Notes under the pieces: model-generated
Seen by the model: only the letters and a program-made list of their open reading frames with translations
Told to the model about the DNA's origin: nothing
Database searches by the model: none
Source of the DNA: Streptomyces lanatus
GTDB taxonomy: Bacteria; Actinomycetota; Actinomycetes; Streptomycetales; Streptomycetaceae
Direction of reading: 5' to 3'
Length of the DNA stretch: 64,000 nt
NCBI RefSeq assembly: GCF_014655715.1
Contig: NZ_BNBM01000031.1
Coordinates: 1 to 64,000 of the forward strand
Shown here: positions 6,547 to 15,423 of the stretch, piece after piece
Layout of the letters: the number at the start of each line of letters is the position of its first letter
Position numbering within the stretch: position 1 is the stretch's first letter
Translations under genes and position numbers: made by a program

Positions 6547-9546
6547 ATGACGGCGCCGGGGCGCAGGAGCAGTACCTTCACACGGCTGCTGCGGCACGGA
6601 TTCACCGACCCGTCGGCCGCGGAACGGCTCCTGGAGAGCGCCGGGCTCGCGCAGCTGAGGGACGATCCGGTGCTGCTGGAGGCCCTGGGCGCCACCGCCG
6701 ACCCCGACCTCGCCCTGCACGGTCTCGTCCGGCTCGTCGAGGCACAGCCCGGCCCCGCCGCCCGCCGCGAACTGCTCGACACGGTGATAGCGGCCAAGCC
6801 CCTGCGCGACCGCCTCCTGGGTGTCCTCGGCGCCTCCGCCGCGCTCGCCGACCACCTCACCCGGCACCCCGGCGACTGGCAGGCGCTGGTCATGTACGAG
6901 CCGCGGGACCTGCACCCCGAGGTCGAGGAGTTCGAGCAGGGCCTCGCCGACGCCACCGACCCGGTGTCGCTGCGCGTCGCCTACCGGCGCTGCCTGCTGT
7001 CCATCGCCGCACGTGACGTGTGCGGCACCACCGATCTGGCCCAGACCGCCGCCGAGCTCGCCGACCTCGCCACCGCGACCCTGCGCGCCGCCCTCGCCCT
7101 GGCCCGCGCCGCCGCCCCGGAGGACGCCGCACAGTGCCGGCTCGCGGTGATCGCGATGGGCAAGTGCGGTGGCCATGAGCTCAACTACGTCTCCGACGTG
7201 GACGTGATCTTCGTCGGTGAGGCACCCGACGGCGCGGACGAGAGCAAGGCACTGCGGTCGGCCACGAAGCTCGCCTCGCACATGATGCGGATCTGCTCCG
7301 AGACGACCGTCGAGGGCTCCATCTGGCCCGTGGACGCCAATCTGCGGCCCGAGGGGCGGAACGGTCCGCTGGTGCGCACGCTCAGCAGCCATCTCGCCTA
7401 CTACCGGCGCTGGGCCAAGACCTGGGAGTTCCAGGCGCTGCTCAAGGCCCGGCCGGTGGCCGGTGACATCGAGCTGGGGGAGGAGTACGTCGCCGCGCTC
7501 GAACCGCTGGTCTGGAAGGCCGCCGAGCGGGAGAACTTCGTCGCCGATGTGCAGAAGATGCGGCGCCGGGTCGTCGAGAACATTCCGGTGGCGGAGCTGG
7601 ACCGCCAGCTGAAGCTGGGGCCCGGCGGGCTGCGGGACGTCGAATTCGCCGTGCAACTGCTGCAGTTGGTGCACGGCCGGGACGACGCCTCGCTGCGGAG
7701 CGGCACCACCCTGGACGCCTTGCAGGCACTCGCCGCCGGCGGATACGTCGGACGTGCCGACGCCGCCCAGCTGGACACCGCGTACCGCTTCCTGCGCTCC
7801 ATGGAACACCGCATCCAGCTCTACCGGCTGCGCCGCACCCACCTCGTCCCCGAGGACGACGCCGATCTGCGGCGTATCGGCCGTTCGCTCGGGCTGCGCG
7901 TCGACGCGGTCGCCGAGCTGAACCGCGAGTGGCGACGGCACGCGAGTGTCGTACGGCGACTGCACGAGAAGCTCTTCTACCGGCCGTTGCTCGACGCCGT
8001 CGCCCAACTCGCCCCCGGCGAGGCCCGGTTGAGCGCGGGCGCGGCACGGGAGAGGCTGATCGCGCTCGGGTACGCCGATCCCGCCGCGGCGCTGCGGCAT
8101 CTGGAGGCGCTGGCGTCCGGGGTGACACGGAAGGCGGCGATCCAACGCACCCTGCTGCCCGTGCTGTTGGGCTGGTTCGCGGACTCGGCCGATCCGGACG
8201 CCGGGCTGCTCAACTTCCGCAAGGTGTCGGACGCGCTCGGCAAGACCCCTTGGTATCTACGGCTGTTGCGGGACGAGGGCGCCGCCGCCGAGAACCTCGC
8301 GCGCGTGCTGTCGGCCGGCCGGCTCGCTCCCGATCTGCTGATGCGGGCGCCGGAGGCGGTGGCGCTGCTCGGGGACGGGGACGGGGGGAGCGGGCTCGAA
8401 CCCCGCACGCGCGCGCATCTGGAACAGGAGATCCTCGCCGGGGTGCGGCGCGCGGACGGCGCCGTTCAGGCGGTCACGGCCGCGCGTGGCGTACGGCGCC
8501 GGGAGCTGTTCCGTACGGCCGCCGCCGACATCGTCGACTCGTACGGCACCGAGACGAAACCGGCCGAGGCCGATCAGGGCGCGTTGGTGGACCGGGTCGG
8601 GGGTGCCGTCTCCGATCTGACCGCGGCGACTCTGGCGGGGACCCTGCGGGCGGTTGTCCGTGAGGGGTGGGGGGACACCCTGCCCACCCGGTTCGCGATC
8701 ATCGGCATGGGGCGGTTCGGGGGGCACGAGCTGGGATACGGCAGTGACGCCGATGTGCTGTTCGTGCACGAGCCCCGTGACGGGGTCGATGAGCATGAGG
8801 CCGGTGTCGCCGCGAACCGTGTGGTCGAGGAGATGCGGCGGCTGCTCCAGATCCCGAGTGCGGATCCGCCGTTGCTGATCGACGCCGATCTGCGGCCGGA
8901 GGGCAAGACGGGACCGCTGGTGCGCACGTTGAAGTCGTACGAGGCCTACTACCGGCGGTGGTCGCTGGTGTGGGAGTCGCAGGCGTTGCTGCGGGCCGAG
9001 CCGGTCGCCGGCGACGAGGAGCTGGCCGGGCGGTTCGTGGAGTTGATCGATCCGCTGCGTTATCCCGCCGAGGGGCTCGGTGAGGACGCCGTGCGGGAGA
9101 TCCGGCGGCTCAAGGCGCGGATGGAGTCCGAGCGGCTGCCTCGCGGTGCCGATCCCAAGCTGCACACCAAGCTCGGCCCGGGCGGTCTCTCCGACGTCGA
9201 GTGGACCGTGCAGCTGATGCAGCTCCAGCACGGATGGGCCGAGCCGGGGCTGCGGACCACCCGGACACGTGAGGCCCTCGCGGCGGCCTGTGCGGCGGGG
9301 CTCATCCCGGCGGAGGAGGCGGAGATCCTGGACGAGGCGTGGGTGCTGGCCACGCGGGTGCGCAACGCCGTGATGCTGGTGCGGGGGCGGGCGGGGGACA
9401 CGTTTCCCTCGGACGCGCGTGAGGTGGCCGCCGTGGGGCGCTACCTGGGGTACGAGCCCGGTCACGTGGGGGACATGCTCGATGCGTACCGGCGTACCAC
9501 GCGGCGGGCCCGGGGGGTCGTGGACGAGCTGTTCTATGGCGGGTGA
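6547..9546 (+). CDS. glnE: Bifunctional glutamine-synthetase adenylyltransferase/deadenylase
   Basis: This 999-residue protein has the GlnE architecture of two nucleotidyltransferase domains. The first core is MGKCGGHELNYVSDVDVIF (about residues 202-221) and the second MGRFGGHELGYGSDADVLF (about 718-737); each is followed by an all-alpha GlnD/UTase-type domain ending in LGPGGLRDVEFAVQ and LGPGGLSDVEWTVQ. The enzyme adds or removes AMP on the conserved tyrosine of GlnA, which is encoded about 43 kb away in this window. Length fits the actinobacterial family. GGGAGG at 6535-6540 supports ATG 6547. Its 3' end overlaps that of the convergent PAP2 gene by 13 bp. Confidence 0.96.
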   Translation: MTAPGRRSSTFTRLLRHGFTDPSAAERLLESAGLAQLRDDPVLLEALGATADPDLALHGLVRLVEAQPGPAARRELLDTVIAAKPLRDRLLGVLGASAALADHLTRHPGDWQALVMYEPRDLHPEVEEFEQGLADATDPVSLRVAYRRCLLSIAARDVCGTTDLAQTAAELADLATATLRAALALARAAAPEDAAQCRLAVIAMGKCGGHELNYVSDVDVIFVGEAPDGADESKALRSATKLASHMMRICSETTVEGSIWPVDANLRPEGRNGPLVRTLSSHLAYYRRWAKTWEFQALLKARPVAGDIELGEEYVAALEPLVWKAAERENFVADVQKMRRRVVENIPVAELDRQLKLGPGGLRDVEFAVQLLQLVHGRDDASLRSGTTLDALQALAAGGYVGRADAAQLDTAYRFLRSMEHRIQLYRLRRTHLVPEDDADLRRIGRSLGLRVDAVAELNREWRRHASVVRRLHEKLFYRPLLDAVAQLAPGEARLSAGAARERLIALGYADPAAALRHLEALASGVTRKAAIQRTLLPVLLGWFADSADPDAGLLNFRKVSDALGKTPWYLRLLRDEGAAAENLARVLSAGRLAPDLLMRAPEAVALLGDGDGGSGLEPRTRAHLEQEILAGVRRADGAVQAVTAARGVRRRELFRTAAADIVDSYGTETKPAEADQGALVDRVGGAVSDLTAATLAGTLRAVVREGWGDTLPTRFAIIGMGRFGGHELGYGSDADVLFVHEPRDGVDEHEAGVAANRVVEEMRRLLQIPSADPPLLIDADLRPEGKTGPLVRTLKSYEAYYRRWSLVWESQALLRAEPVAGDEELAGRFVELIDPLRYPAEGLGEDAVREIRRLKARMESERLPRGADPKLHTKLGPGGLSDVEWTVQLMQLQHGWAEPGLRTTRTREALAAACAAGLIPAEEAEILDEAWVLATRVRNAVMLVRGRAGDTFPSDAREVAAVGRYLGYEPGHVGDMLDAYRRTTRRARGVVDELFYGG

Positions 9547-10454
9547 GGCGACGATCCCTGCGGCGCCTGTGCGGGTTCGGTGGGCGTGCGCGTAGCGCCT
9601 ACGGTTCTCTCGCGGTGCGGGGCCTTACGCGGCTTGGGCACCGTCCGGGGGAGTGCGTAGGGCAACGTGCCGTACCAGAGGCGTGCCACCGTGTAGCCGA
9701 AGGCCAGGCAGATGAGGCCGCCCACCGCGTCCAGCCAGAAGTGGTTGGCCGTGGCCACGATGACCAGCAGGGTGGCCGTCGGGTAGAGCAGTCCGAGGAT
9801 ACGGACCCAGGGGGTGCGGGCCAGGGCGAAGATCGTCAGGCCCGACCAGACCGACCAGCCGATGTGCATCGACGGCATCGCGGCGTACTGGTTCGACATG
9901 TTCTTCAGATCGCCGGACGCCATCGAACCCCAGGTGTCATGGACCAGGACCGTGTCGATGAAACCGGTGTTGGTCATCAGCCGGGGCGGCGCGAGCGGAT
10001 ACAGGTAGTAACCGACCAGGGCCACACCTGTGGTCGCGAAGAGCACCAGACGGGTCGCCGCGTAGCGGCCGGGGTGGCTGCGGTAGAGCCAGACCAGGAC
10101 GGCGAGGGTGATGATGAAGTGCAGGGTCGCGTAGTAGTAGTTCATGCCGACGATGAGCCAAGTCACGCCGTTCACGGCGTGATTGATCGACTCCTCGAAC
10201 GCGATGCCGAGATGGTGCTCCAGCTCCCAGAGCCAGTCGGCGTTGCGCAGGGCCTCCGCTTTCTGCTCCGGGACCGCGTTGCGGATGAGTGAGTACGTCC
10301 AGTAACTCACCGCGATCAGCAGGATCTCGAACCAGAGGCGGGGGCGGCGCGGAGTGCGCAGCCGGCGCAGGGGACCCCGCCCTGTCTCGTCCGCGACAGG
10401 GTCCGGAACGGCCGTTTCCCGGCCTTCCAATGTCGTCACGGTCGCGTCACCCAT
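9534..10454 (-). CDS. PAP2 family membrane phosphatase (AUR1-like)
   Basis: This 306-residue protein has a cytoplasmic N-terminal tail (about 1-40), then five to six hydrophobic helices. Phosphatase motifs are PPRLM, PSMHIGWSVW (general acid His) and ANHFWLDAVGG (nucleophile His), as in the AUR1/inositolphosphotransferase-like subgroup of PAP2. It would act on a lipid phosphate or transfer a headgroup at the outer face; the substrate is not known. ATG 10454 is chosen because codons upstream have no membrane or homologous character. The Pro/Ala-rich C-terminus overlaps the end of glnE on the other strand. Confidence 0.85.
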   Translation of the reverse strand: MGDATVTTLEGRETAVPDPVADETGRGPLRRLRTPRRPRLWFEILLIAVSYWTYSLIRNAVPEQKAEALRNADWLWELEHHLGIAFEESINHAVNGVTWLIVGMNYYYATLHFIITLAVLVWLYRSHPGRYAATRLVLFATTGVALVGYYLYPLAPPRLMTNTGFIDTVLVHDTWGSMASGDLKNMSNQYAAMPSMHIGWSVWSGLTIFALARTPWVRILGLLYPTATLLVIVATANHFWLDAVGGLICLAFGYTVARLWYGTLPYALPRTVPKPRKAPHRERTVGATRTPTEPAQAPQGSSPHPP

Positions 10455-10596
10455 AGGCACAGAGTCTGCCAGAAAAGCCTTCCCCGACCGATCATCCCCC
10501 GGTCGGGTCCAGGACGCACGTTCTACGGCGGCCGTACCGCCCTCACTCCTACCAACGCAGGGGCGGGACGTGCTTATTCTCCGCCCTGGGGACGAG

Positions 10597-11631
10597 TTAC
10601 GGACGGCTTCTGTCACCGGGGGCCGAAGCCGTCGAACCGCGCACCACCAGTTCCGGCATGAACACGAATTCACTGTGGGGCGCCGGAGTCCCGCCGATCT
10701 CTTCCAGAAGGGTGCGGACGGCCGCCTGGCCCATCGCCGGGACCGGCTTGCGGACGGTGGTCAGGGGCGGGTCGGTGAAGGCGATCAGGGGGGAGTCGTC
10801 GAAGCCCACGACCGAGATGTCCTTGGGGACGTCCAGGCCGAGCTGTCGGGCCGCCCTTATCGCGCCCAGCGCCATCATGTCGCTGGCGCAGACCACCGCG
10901 GTGCAGTCACGCTCGATCAGGGCCACGGCCGCCGCCTGGCCGCCCTCCAGCGTGTACAGGGAGTGCTGGATCAGTTCGTTCTCGATGACGTCCGTCGGCA
11001 GGTGCAGCTGGTCCTGCACCGTACGCACGAAGCCCTCGATCTTGCGCTGGACCGGGACGAAGCGCTTGGGGCCCAGCGCCAGACCGATACGGGTGTGGCC
11101 CAGCGACGCGAGATGGGTGACCGCGAGGTTCATCGCCGCGCGGTCGTCCGGGGAGATGAACGGCGCCTGGACCTTGGGGGAGAAGCCGTCGACCAGGACG
11201 AAAGGGACGCCCTGGGCGCGCAGTCGCTCATAGCGCTGCATATCGGCGGTGGTGTCGGCGTGGAGGCCGGAGACATAGATGATGCCGGCCACTCCGCGGT
11301 CGACGAGCATCTCCGTGAGCTCGTCCTCGGTGGAGCCGCCCGGGGTCTGGGTGGCCAGCACCGGGGTGTAGCCCTGGCGCGTGAGCGCTTGGCCGATGAC
11401 CTGGGCCAGGGCCGGGAATATCGGGTTCTCCAGCTCCGGGGTGATCAGGCCCACCAGGCCCTCGCTCCGTTGTCGCAGCCGCACCGGGCGCTCGTAGCCG
11501 AGCACATCGAGTGCGGCCAGCACGGACTGGCGAGTGGTGGCGGCGACGCCCGGCTTCCCGTTGAGGACGCGGCTGACGGTCGCTTCGCTCACCCCCGCCT
11601 GAGCAGCGATGTCGGCAAGCCGTGTGGTCAC
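10597..11631 (-). CDS. malR: LacI family maltose/maltodextrin regulator MalR
   Basis: This 344-residue LacI-family repressor starts with the helix-turn-helix TTRLADIAAQAGVSEATVSRVLNGKPGVA, followed by a periplasmic-binding-protein-like sensor domain (about 60-335). It lies divergent from malEFG, as MalR/Reg1 does in Streptomyces, where it represses malE and secreted amylases and responds to maltodextrins. I chose GTG 11631 because the family begins directly with this helix. An in-frame ATG at 11724 has a better ribosome binding site (GAGGGAG) and would add 31 Pro/Arg-rich residues; that remains possible. CTTGCA repeats lie upstream. Confidence 0.92.
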   Translation of the reverse strand: MTTRLADIAAQAGVSEATVSRVLNGKPGVAATTRQSVLAALDVLGYERPVRLRQRSEGLVGLITPELENPIFPALAQVIGQALTRQGYTPVLATQTPGGSTEDELTEMLVDRGVAGIIYVSGLHADTTADMQRYERLRAQGVPFVLVDGFSPKVQAPFISPDDRAAMNLAVTHLASLGHTRIGLALGPKRFVPVQRKIEGFVRTVQDQLHLPTDVIENELIQHSLYTLEGGQAAAVALIERDCTAVVCASDMMALGAIRAARQLGLDVPKDISVVGFDDSPLIAFTDPPLTTVRKPVPAMGQAAVRTLLEEIGGTPAPHSEFVFMPELVVRGSTASAPGDRSRP

Positions 11632-12009
11632 GGCACTGGACTGTACCGGCCGTATGTCGCCTTGCACACCAATCGGACGCCGTGGGCGACCTGTTGGCCG
11701 TCCCGGCCCGGGCTGCTGCCTCATCGCGCTCCCTCGTGAAAGTGATGGCAAGAGCTTGCAGAGTCTTGCACAGCCCGCCGTCATGCGGTCCCACCCGTGT
11801 AAAGAAGCGTCTCACAGCGGTAGCCGAGCGGTCACGTCCCGGTAACTTCCGCGTTCTCTTGCACTTTTTTTCTGCAAGGTCTTTCGTAGGGCTTTCAACG
11901 CTGTTACGTTCACGTCGCCCGGCGGCGGCAACGGCGCAGTCGGCACAGCAGAGGCAGGCAGACGGGGCCGCCTCCGCACCACACGGGCTTTCACCCTCAA
12001 GGAGAACTC
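11632..12009. promoter_or_regulatory. malR-malE divergent control region with CTTGCA repeats
   Basis: This 378-bp gene-free region holds two kinds of site. Near malR, GCAAG-AG-CTTGC (11748-11759) is followed by a second CTTGCA at 11765-11770. Near malE, CTTGCA (11858-11863) and TGCAAG (11873-11878) form an inverted repeat around a T-tract. CTTGCAG-type repeats are the known recognition element of MalR/Reg1. Further toward malE, GCTTTC-N8-TACGTTC (11891-11911) probably includes the -10 region, and the same arrangement recurs at two secreted amylase genes in this window. Confidence 0.75.
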
Positions 12010-13281
12010 ATGCGGCGTGGCATAGCGGCCACCGCGCTGGTGGCGTCCCTCGCTCTCGCGGCGACGGCCTGCGGCGGCGGGGACGACAGTGGCAGCGACT
12101 CGAGCGGGCCGGTCACCATCACCTGGTGGGACACCTCCAACGCCACCAATGAGGCGCCGACGTACCAGGCCTTGGTCAAGGAGTTCGAGGCCGCCAACAA
12201 GGACATCAAGGTCAAGTACGTCAACGTCCCCTTCGACCAGGCGCAGAACAAGTTCGACACCGCCGCCGGTTCCAAGGGCGCCCCGGACATCCTGCGCTCC
12301 GAGGTCGGCTGGACCCCCGCCTTCGCCAAGAAGGGCTTCTTCCTGCCGCTGGACGGCACCGACGCCCTCACCGACCAGGCCAAGTTCCAGCCCAGCCTGA
12401 TCGAGCAGGCCAAGTACGAGGGCAAGGTCTACGGCGTTCCGTTCACCACGGACACCCTCGCCTTCGTCTACAACAAGGACCTGTTCAAGAAGGCCGGCGT
12501 CGAGGCCCCCAAGACCTGGGACGACCTGAAGAAGGCCGCCGCCACGATCAAGGACAAGACCGGCGTCGACGGCTACTGGGGCTCCACCCAGGCCTACTAC
12601 GCCCAGACGTTCCTCTACGGCGAGGGCACCGACACCGTCGACGCCGACGCCAAGAAGATCACCGTCAACTCCGCCGAGGCCAAGAAGGGCTACGGCACCT
12701 GGCTGAGCCTCTTCGACGGCAAGGGCCTGCACAAGGCCGACACCACCGCCGACGCCTACGCCCACATCCAGGAGGCGTTCGTCAGCGGCAAGGTCGCCGC
12801 GATCATGCAGGGCCCCTGGGAGATCACCAACTTCTACAAGGGCTCCGCGTTCAAGGACAAGGCCAACCTGGGCATCGCCACGGTCCCGGCCGGCTCCAGC
12901 GGCAAGGCGGGCGCCCCGACCGGCGGCCACAACCTGTCGGTCTACGCGGGCTCCGACGAGGCCCACCAGAAGGCCGCGACGAAGTTCGTGAACTTCATGA
13001 CCTCGGCGAAGGCCCAGGAGACCATCGCCCTGAAGAACAACACGCTGCCCACGCGTGACGACGCCTACACCGACCAGGTCAAGGCCGACCCGGGCATCGC
13101 TGGCTACCAGGGCGTCCTCGCCGCCGCCCAGCCGCGCCCCGCGCTGCCCGAGTACAGCTCCCTGTGGGGCCCGCTGGACACCGAGCTGCTGAAGATCGCC
13201 GGTGGCAAGGAGTCCCTGGACAAGGGCCTGGGCACCGCCGAGACCTCGATCGCCAAGCTGGTCCCGGACTTCAGTAAGTGA
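12010..13281 (+). CDS. malE: Maltose/maltodextrin-binding lipoprotein MalE
   Basis: This 423-residue extracellular solute-binding protein (family 1) has a lipoprotein signal ending LAATAC, with Cys21 as the lipidation site, then a Gly/Asp/Ser linker. Binding-fold landmarks include ITWWDTSNATNE, the FTTDTLAFVYNKDLF segment and GPWEITNF. It captures maltose and maltodextrins at the membrane and delivers them to MalF-MalG. AAGGAG at 11999-12004 supports the start. A 16-bp stem-loop follows the stop and separates malE from malF, which would raise malE message over that of the permease genes. Confidence 0.94.
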   Translation: MRRGIAATALVASLALAATACGGGDDSGSDSSGPVTITWWDTSNATNEAPTYQALVKEFEAANKDIKVKYVNVPFDQAQNKFDTAAGSKGAPDILRSEVGWTPAFAKKGFFLPLDGTDALTDQAKFQPSLIEQAKYEGKVYGVPFTTDTLAFVYNKDLFKKAGVEAPKTWDDLKKAAATIKDKTGVDGYWGSTQAYYAQTFLYGEGTDTVDADAKKITVNSAEAKKGYGTWLSLFDGKGLHKADTTADAYAHIQEAFVSGKVAAIMQGPWEITNFYKGSAFKDKANLGIATVPAGSSGKAGAPTGGHNLSVYAGSDEAHQKAATKFVNFMTSAKAQETIALKNNTLPTRDDAYTDQVKADPGIAGYQGVLAAAQPRPALPEYSSLWGPLDTELLKIAGGKESLDKGLGTAETSIAKLVPDFSK

Positions 13282-13287
13282 CCCCGA

Positions 13288-13335
13288 GTGGCCGCCGGAT
13301 CCCCCTGCTCAAGGGGGGAGGGATCCGGCGGCCAC
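13288..13335 (+). terminator. malE-malF intercistronic stem-loop
   Basis: A perfect 16-bp inverted repeat, GTGGCCGCCGGATCCC (13288-13303) against 13320-13335, begins 7 bp after the malE stop. No T-tract follows. Such a structure after the binding-protein gene usually acts as a partial terminator or 3'-end protector so that more MalE than permease is made. Confidence 0.8.
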
Positions 13336-13390
13336 CGGCCTGTGCGCCGTACACCCCCCAACTGCTGATCTTCGAGAAGGTTGTCGAACC

Positions 13391-14395
13391 ATGACAGTCG
13401 CCATCGACCGCGCGACCGGCAAGCGCCGCGGTGACCGCGAGCCGCGGTCCGGACTCGGCCGGCGCCTCAAGCACGGCTACCAGAAGCACTGGTACGCCTA
13501 CGCGATGATCGCCCCGGTGGTGATCGTCCTCGGCGTGCTCGTCGTGTACCCCCTGGTGTACGGCTTCTACCTCACGCTCACCGACGCCAACAGCCTCAAC
13601 AGCGCCCGCACCATCGGCGTCAACCACATCGACGCCACCTACAAGTTCATCGGCCTCGACAACTACGCCGACATCCTCTGGGGCGACACGGCGTACGACC
13701 GCTTCTGGTCGCACTTCATCTGGACGATCTTCTGGACGGCGGCCTGCGTCACCCTCCACTACACGATCGGCCTCGGCCTCGCCCTGCTGCTCAACCAGAA
13801 GCTGCGCGGCCGCACCCTGTACCGGCTGATCCTGATCCTGCCGTGGGCCGTGCCGACCTTCGTCACCGTCTTCGGCTGGCGGTTCATGCTCGCCGACGGC
13901 GGCATCATCAACTCGTTCCTGGAGACCCTCCACCTGCCCACACCACTGTGGCTGGAGGACACCTTCTGGCAGCGGTTCGCCGCGATCATGGTCAACACCT
14001 GGTGCGGTGTGCCGTTCATGATGCTCTCGCTGCTCGGCGGGCTCCAGTCCATCGACTCCTCGCTGTACGAGGCCGCCGAGATGGACGGTGCCAGCAGATG
14101 GCAGCAGTTCCGCTATGTCACCCTGCCCGGTCTGAGGTCCGTCAGCTCCACCGTCGTACTCCTCGGCATCATCTGGACCTTCAACCAGTTCGCGATCATC
14201 TTCCTGCTGTTCGGCGACACCGCCCCGGACGCGCAGATCCTCGTCACCTGGGCCTACTACCTCGGTTTCGGACAGCAACCACGCGACTTCGCGCAGTCCG
14301 CCGCGTACGGCATGCTGCTGCTGGCCATCCTGATCGTCTTCACCTCCTTCTACCGCCGCTGGCTGAACCGCAATGACCAGCAGCTCGCGATCTGA
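13391..14395 (+). CDS. malF: Maltodextrin ABC transporter permease MalF
   Basis: This 334-residue inner-membrane protein has six predicted helices and the EAA loop LYEAAEMDGASRWQQFRYVTLP, which contacts the ATPase. The N-terminal basic tail ends near residue 30. It pairs with MalG to form the channel. ATG 13391 is preceded by GAGAAGG at 13374-13380; the frame is open into malE but those codons are not permease-like. No ABC ATPase gene is in the cluster, so a shared subunit such as MsiK is expected to energise it. Confidence 0.94.
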   Translation: MTVAIDRATGKRRGDREPRSGLGRRLKHGYQKHWYAYAMIAPVVIVLGVLVVYPLVYGFYLTLTDANSLNSARTIGVNHIDATYKFIGLDNYADILWGDTAYDRFWSHFIWTIFWTAACVTLHYTIGLGLALLLNQKLRGRTLYRLILILPWAVPTFVTVFGWRFMLADGGIINSFLETLHLPTPLWLEDTFWQRFAAIMVNTWCGVPFMMLSLLGGLQSIDSSLYEAAEMDGASRWQQFRYVTLPGLRSVSSTVVLLGIIWTFNQFAIIFLLFGDTAPDAQILVTWAYYLGFGQQPRDFAQSAAYGMLLLAILIVFTSFYRRWLNRNDQQLAI

Positions 14396-14408
14396 GGCGG
14401 GAGTCCCC

Positions 14409-15308
14409 ATGACCACGACCACTGTCGAGACCCCCGTGAGCGAGCAGGACTCCATGACCACGGCCACCCCGCGCAAGGCAGGCCGCCGCGGCCTCGGTAC
14501 GTCCCTCGTCTCCCACGGCATCCTCATCGTGGCGAGCCTGATCGCGCTGTTCCCCGTCGCCTGGCTGGTCTTCCTGTCCCTCGGCCCGGACAAGGACGAC
14601 TATCTCCACCCCGGCGGCATCTGGAGCAAGATGACGCTGGACAACTACTCCTTCGTCCTTCAGGAGACGGAGTTCTTCGACTGGATGACCAGCACGCTCA
14701 TCGTCACGCTGGGCACCACGTTCATCGGCGTCATCATCTCCGCGACCACCGGCTACGCGGTCTCGCGGATGCGGTTCCCGGGCTACAAGAAGTTCATGTG
14801 GGTGCTGCTCGTCACCCAGATGTTCCCGGTGGCCGTCCTCATGGTGCCGATGTACCAGATCCTGTCCGAGGTCCAGCTGATCGACACCTACCTCGGTCTG
14901 ATCCTCGTCTACTGCTCCACGAGCGTGCCGTACTGCGCCTGGCTGATGAAGGGCTACTTCGACACGATCCCGTTCGAGATCGACGAGGCGGGGCGCGTCG
15001 ACGGGCTGTCCCCCTTCGGCACCTTCGCGCGACTGATCCTGCCGCTCGCCAAGCCGGGCCTGGCGGTCGCCGCGTTCTACAGCTTCATCACGGCCTTCGG
15101 CGAGGTCGCGTTCGCGTCGACGTTCATGCTGTCCGACACGAAGTACACGTTCGCGGTCGGTCTGCAGACGTTCGTGAGCGAGCACGACGCACAGCGCAAC
15201 CTGATGGCCGCGACGGCGGTGCTGATCGCCATACCGGTGTCCGCGTTCTTCTACTTCGTGCAGCGGAACCTGGTGACCGGCCTCACGGCAGGCGGCACGA
15301 AGGGCTGA
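14409..15308 (+). CDS. malG: Maltodextrin ABC transporter permease MalG
   Basis: This 299-residue permease has six predicted membrane helices and an EAA-type loop in a slightly divergent form (EIDEAGRVDGLSPFGTFARLILP). A hydrophilic 30-residue N-terminus rich in Thr precedes the first helix. It forms the heterodimeric channel with MalF. GGCGGGAG at 14397-14404 supports ATG 14409, 13 bp after malF. A strong 16-bp hairpin follows, ending the malEFG unit. Confidence 0.94.
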   Translation: MTTTTVETPVSEQDSMTTATPRKAGRRGLGTSLVSHGILIVASLIALFPVAWLVFLSLGPDKDDYLHPGGIWSKMTLDNYSFVLQETEFFDWMTSTLIVTLGTTFIGVIISATTGYAVSRMRFPGYKKFMWVLLVTQMFPVAVLMVPMYQILSEVQLIDTYLGLILVYCSTSVPYCAWLMKGYFDTIPFEIDEAGRVDGLSPFGTFARLILPLAKPGLAVAAFYSFITAFGEVAFASTFMLSDTKYTFAVGLQTFVSEHDAQRNLMAATAVLIAIPVSAFFYFVQRNLVTGLTAGGTKG

Positions 15309-15328
15309 GCCCCGCCCTCCCCGAAACC

Positions 15329-15378
15329 CGAGGCGGTCGCGGTGTCCATCCGACCCCGCTGTCACCGCGACCGCCTCG
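15329..15378 (+). terminator. Terminator hairpin after malG
   Basis: Perfect 16-bp arms, CGAGGCGGTCGCGGTG (15329-15344) and its complement (15363-15378), with an 18-base loop, lie 20 bp after malG. The glucosidase gene downstream therefore probably has some transcription of its own or depends on read-through. Confidence 0.85.
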
Positions 15379-15423
15379 TCACTTCCTTCTGACCTGATGA
15401 CTCCCTTACGTACCAAGGACGCC

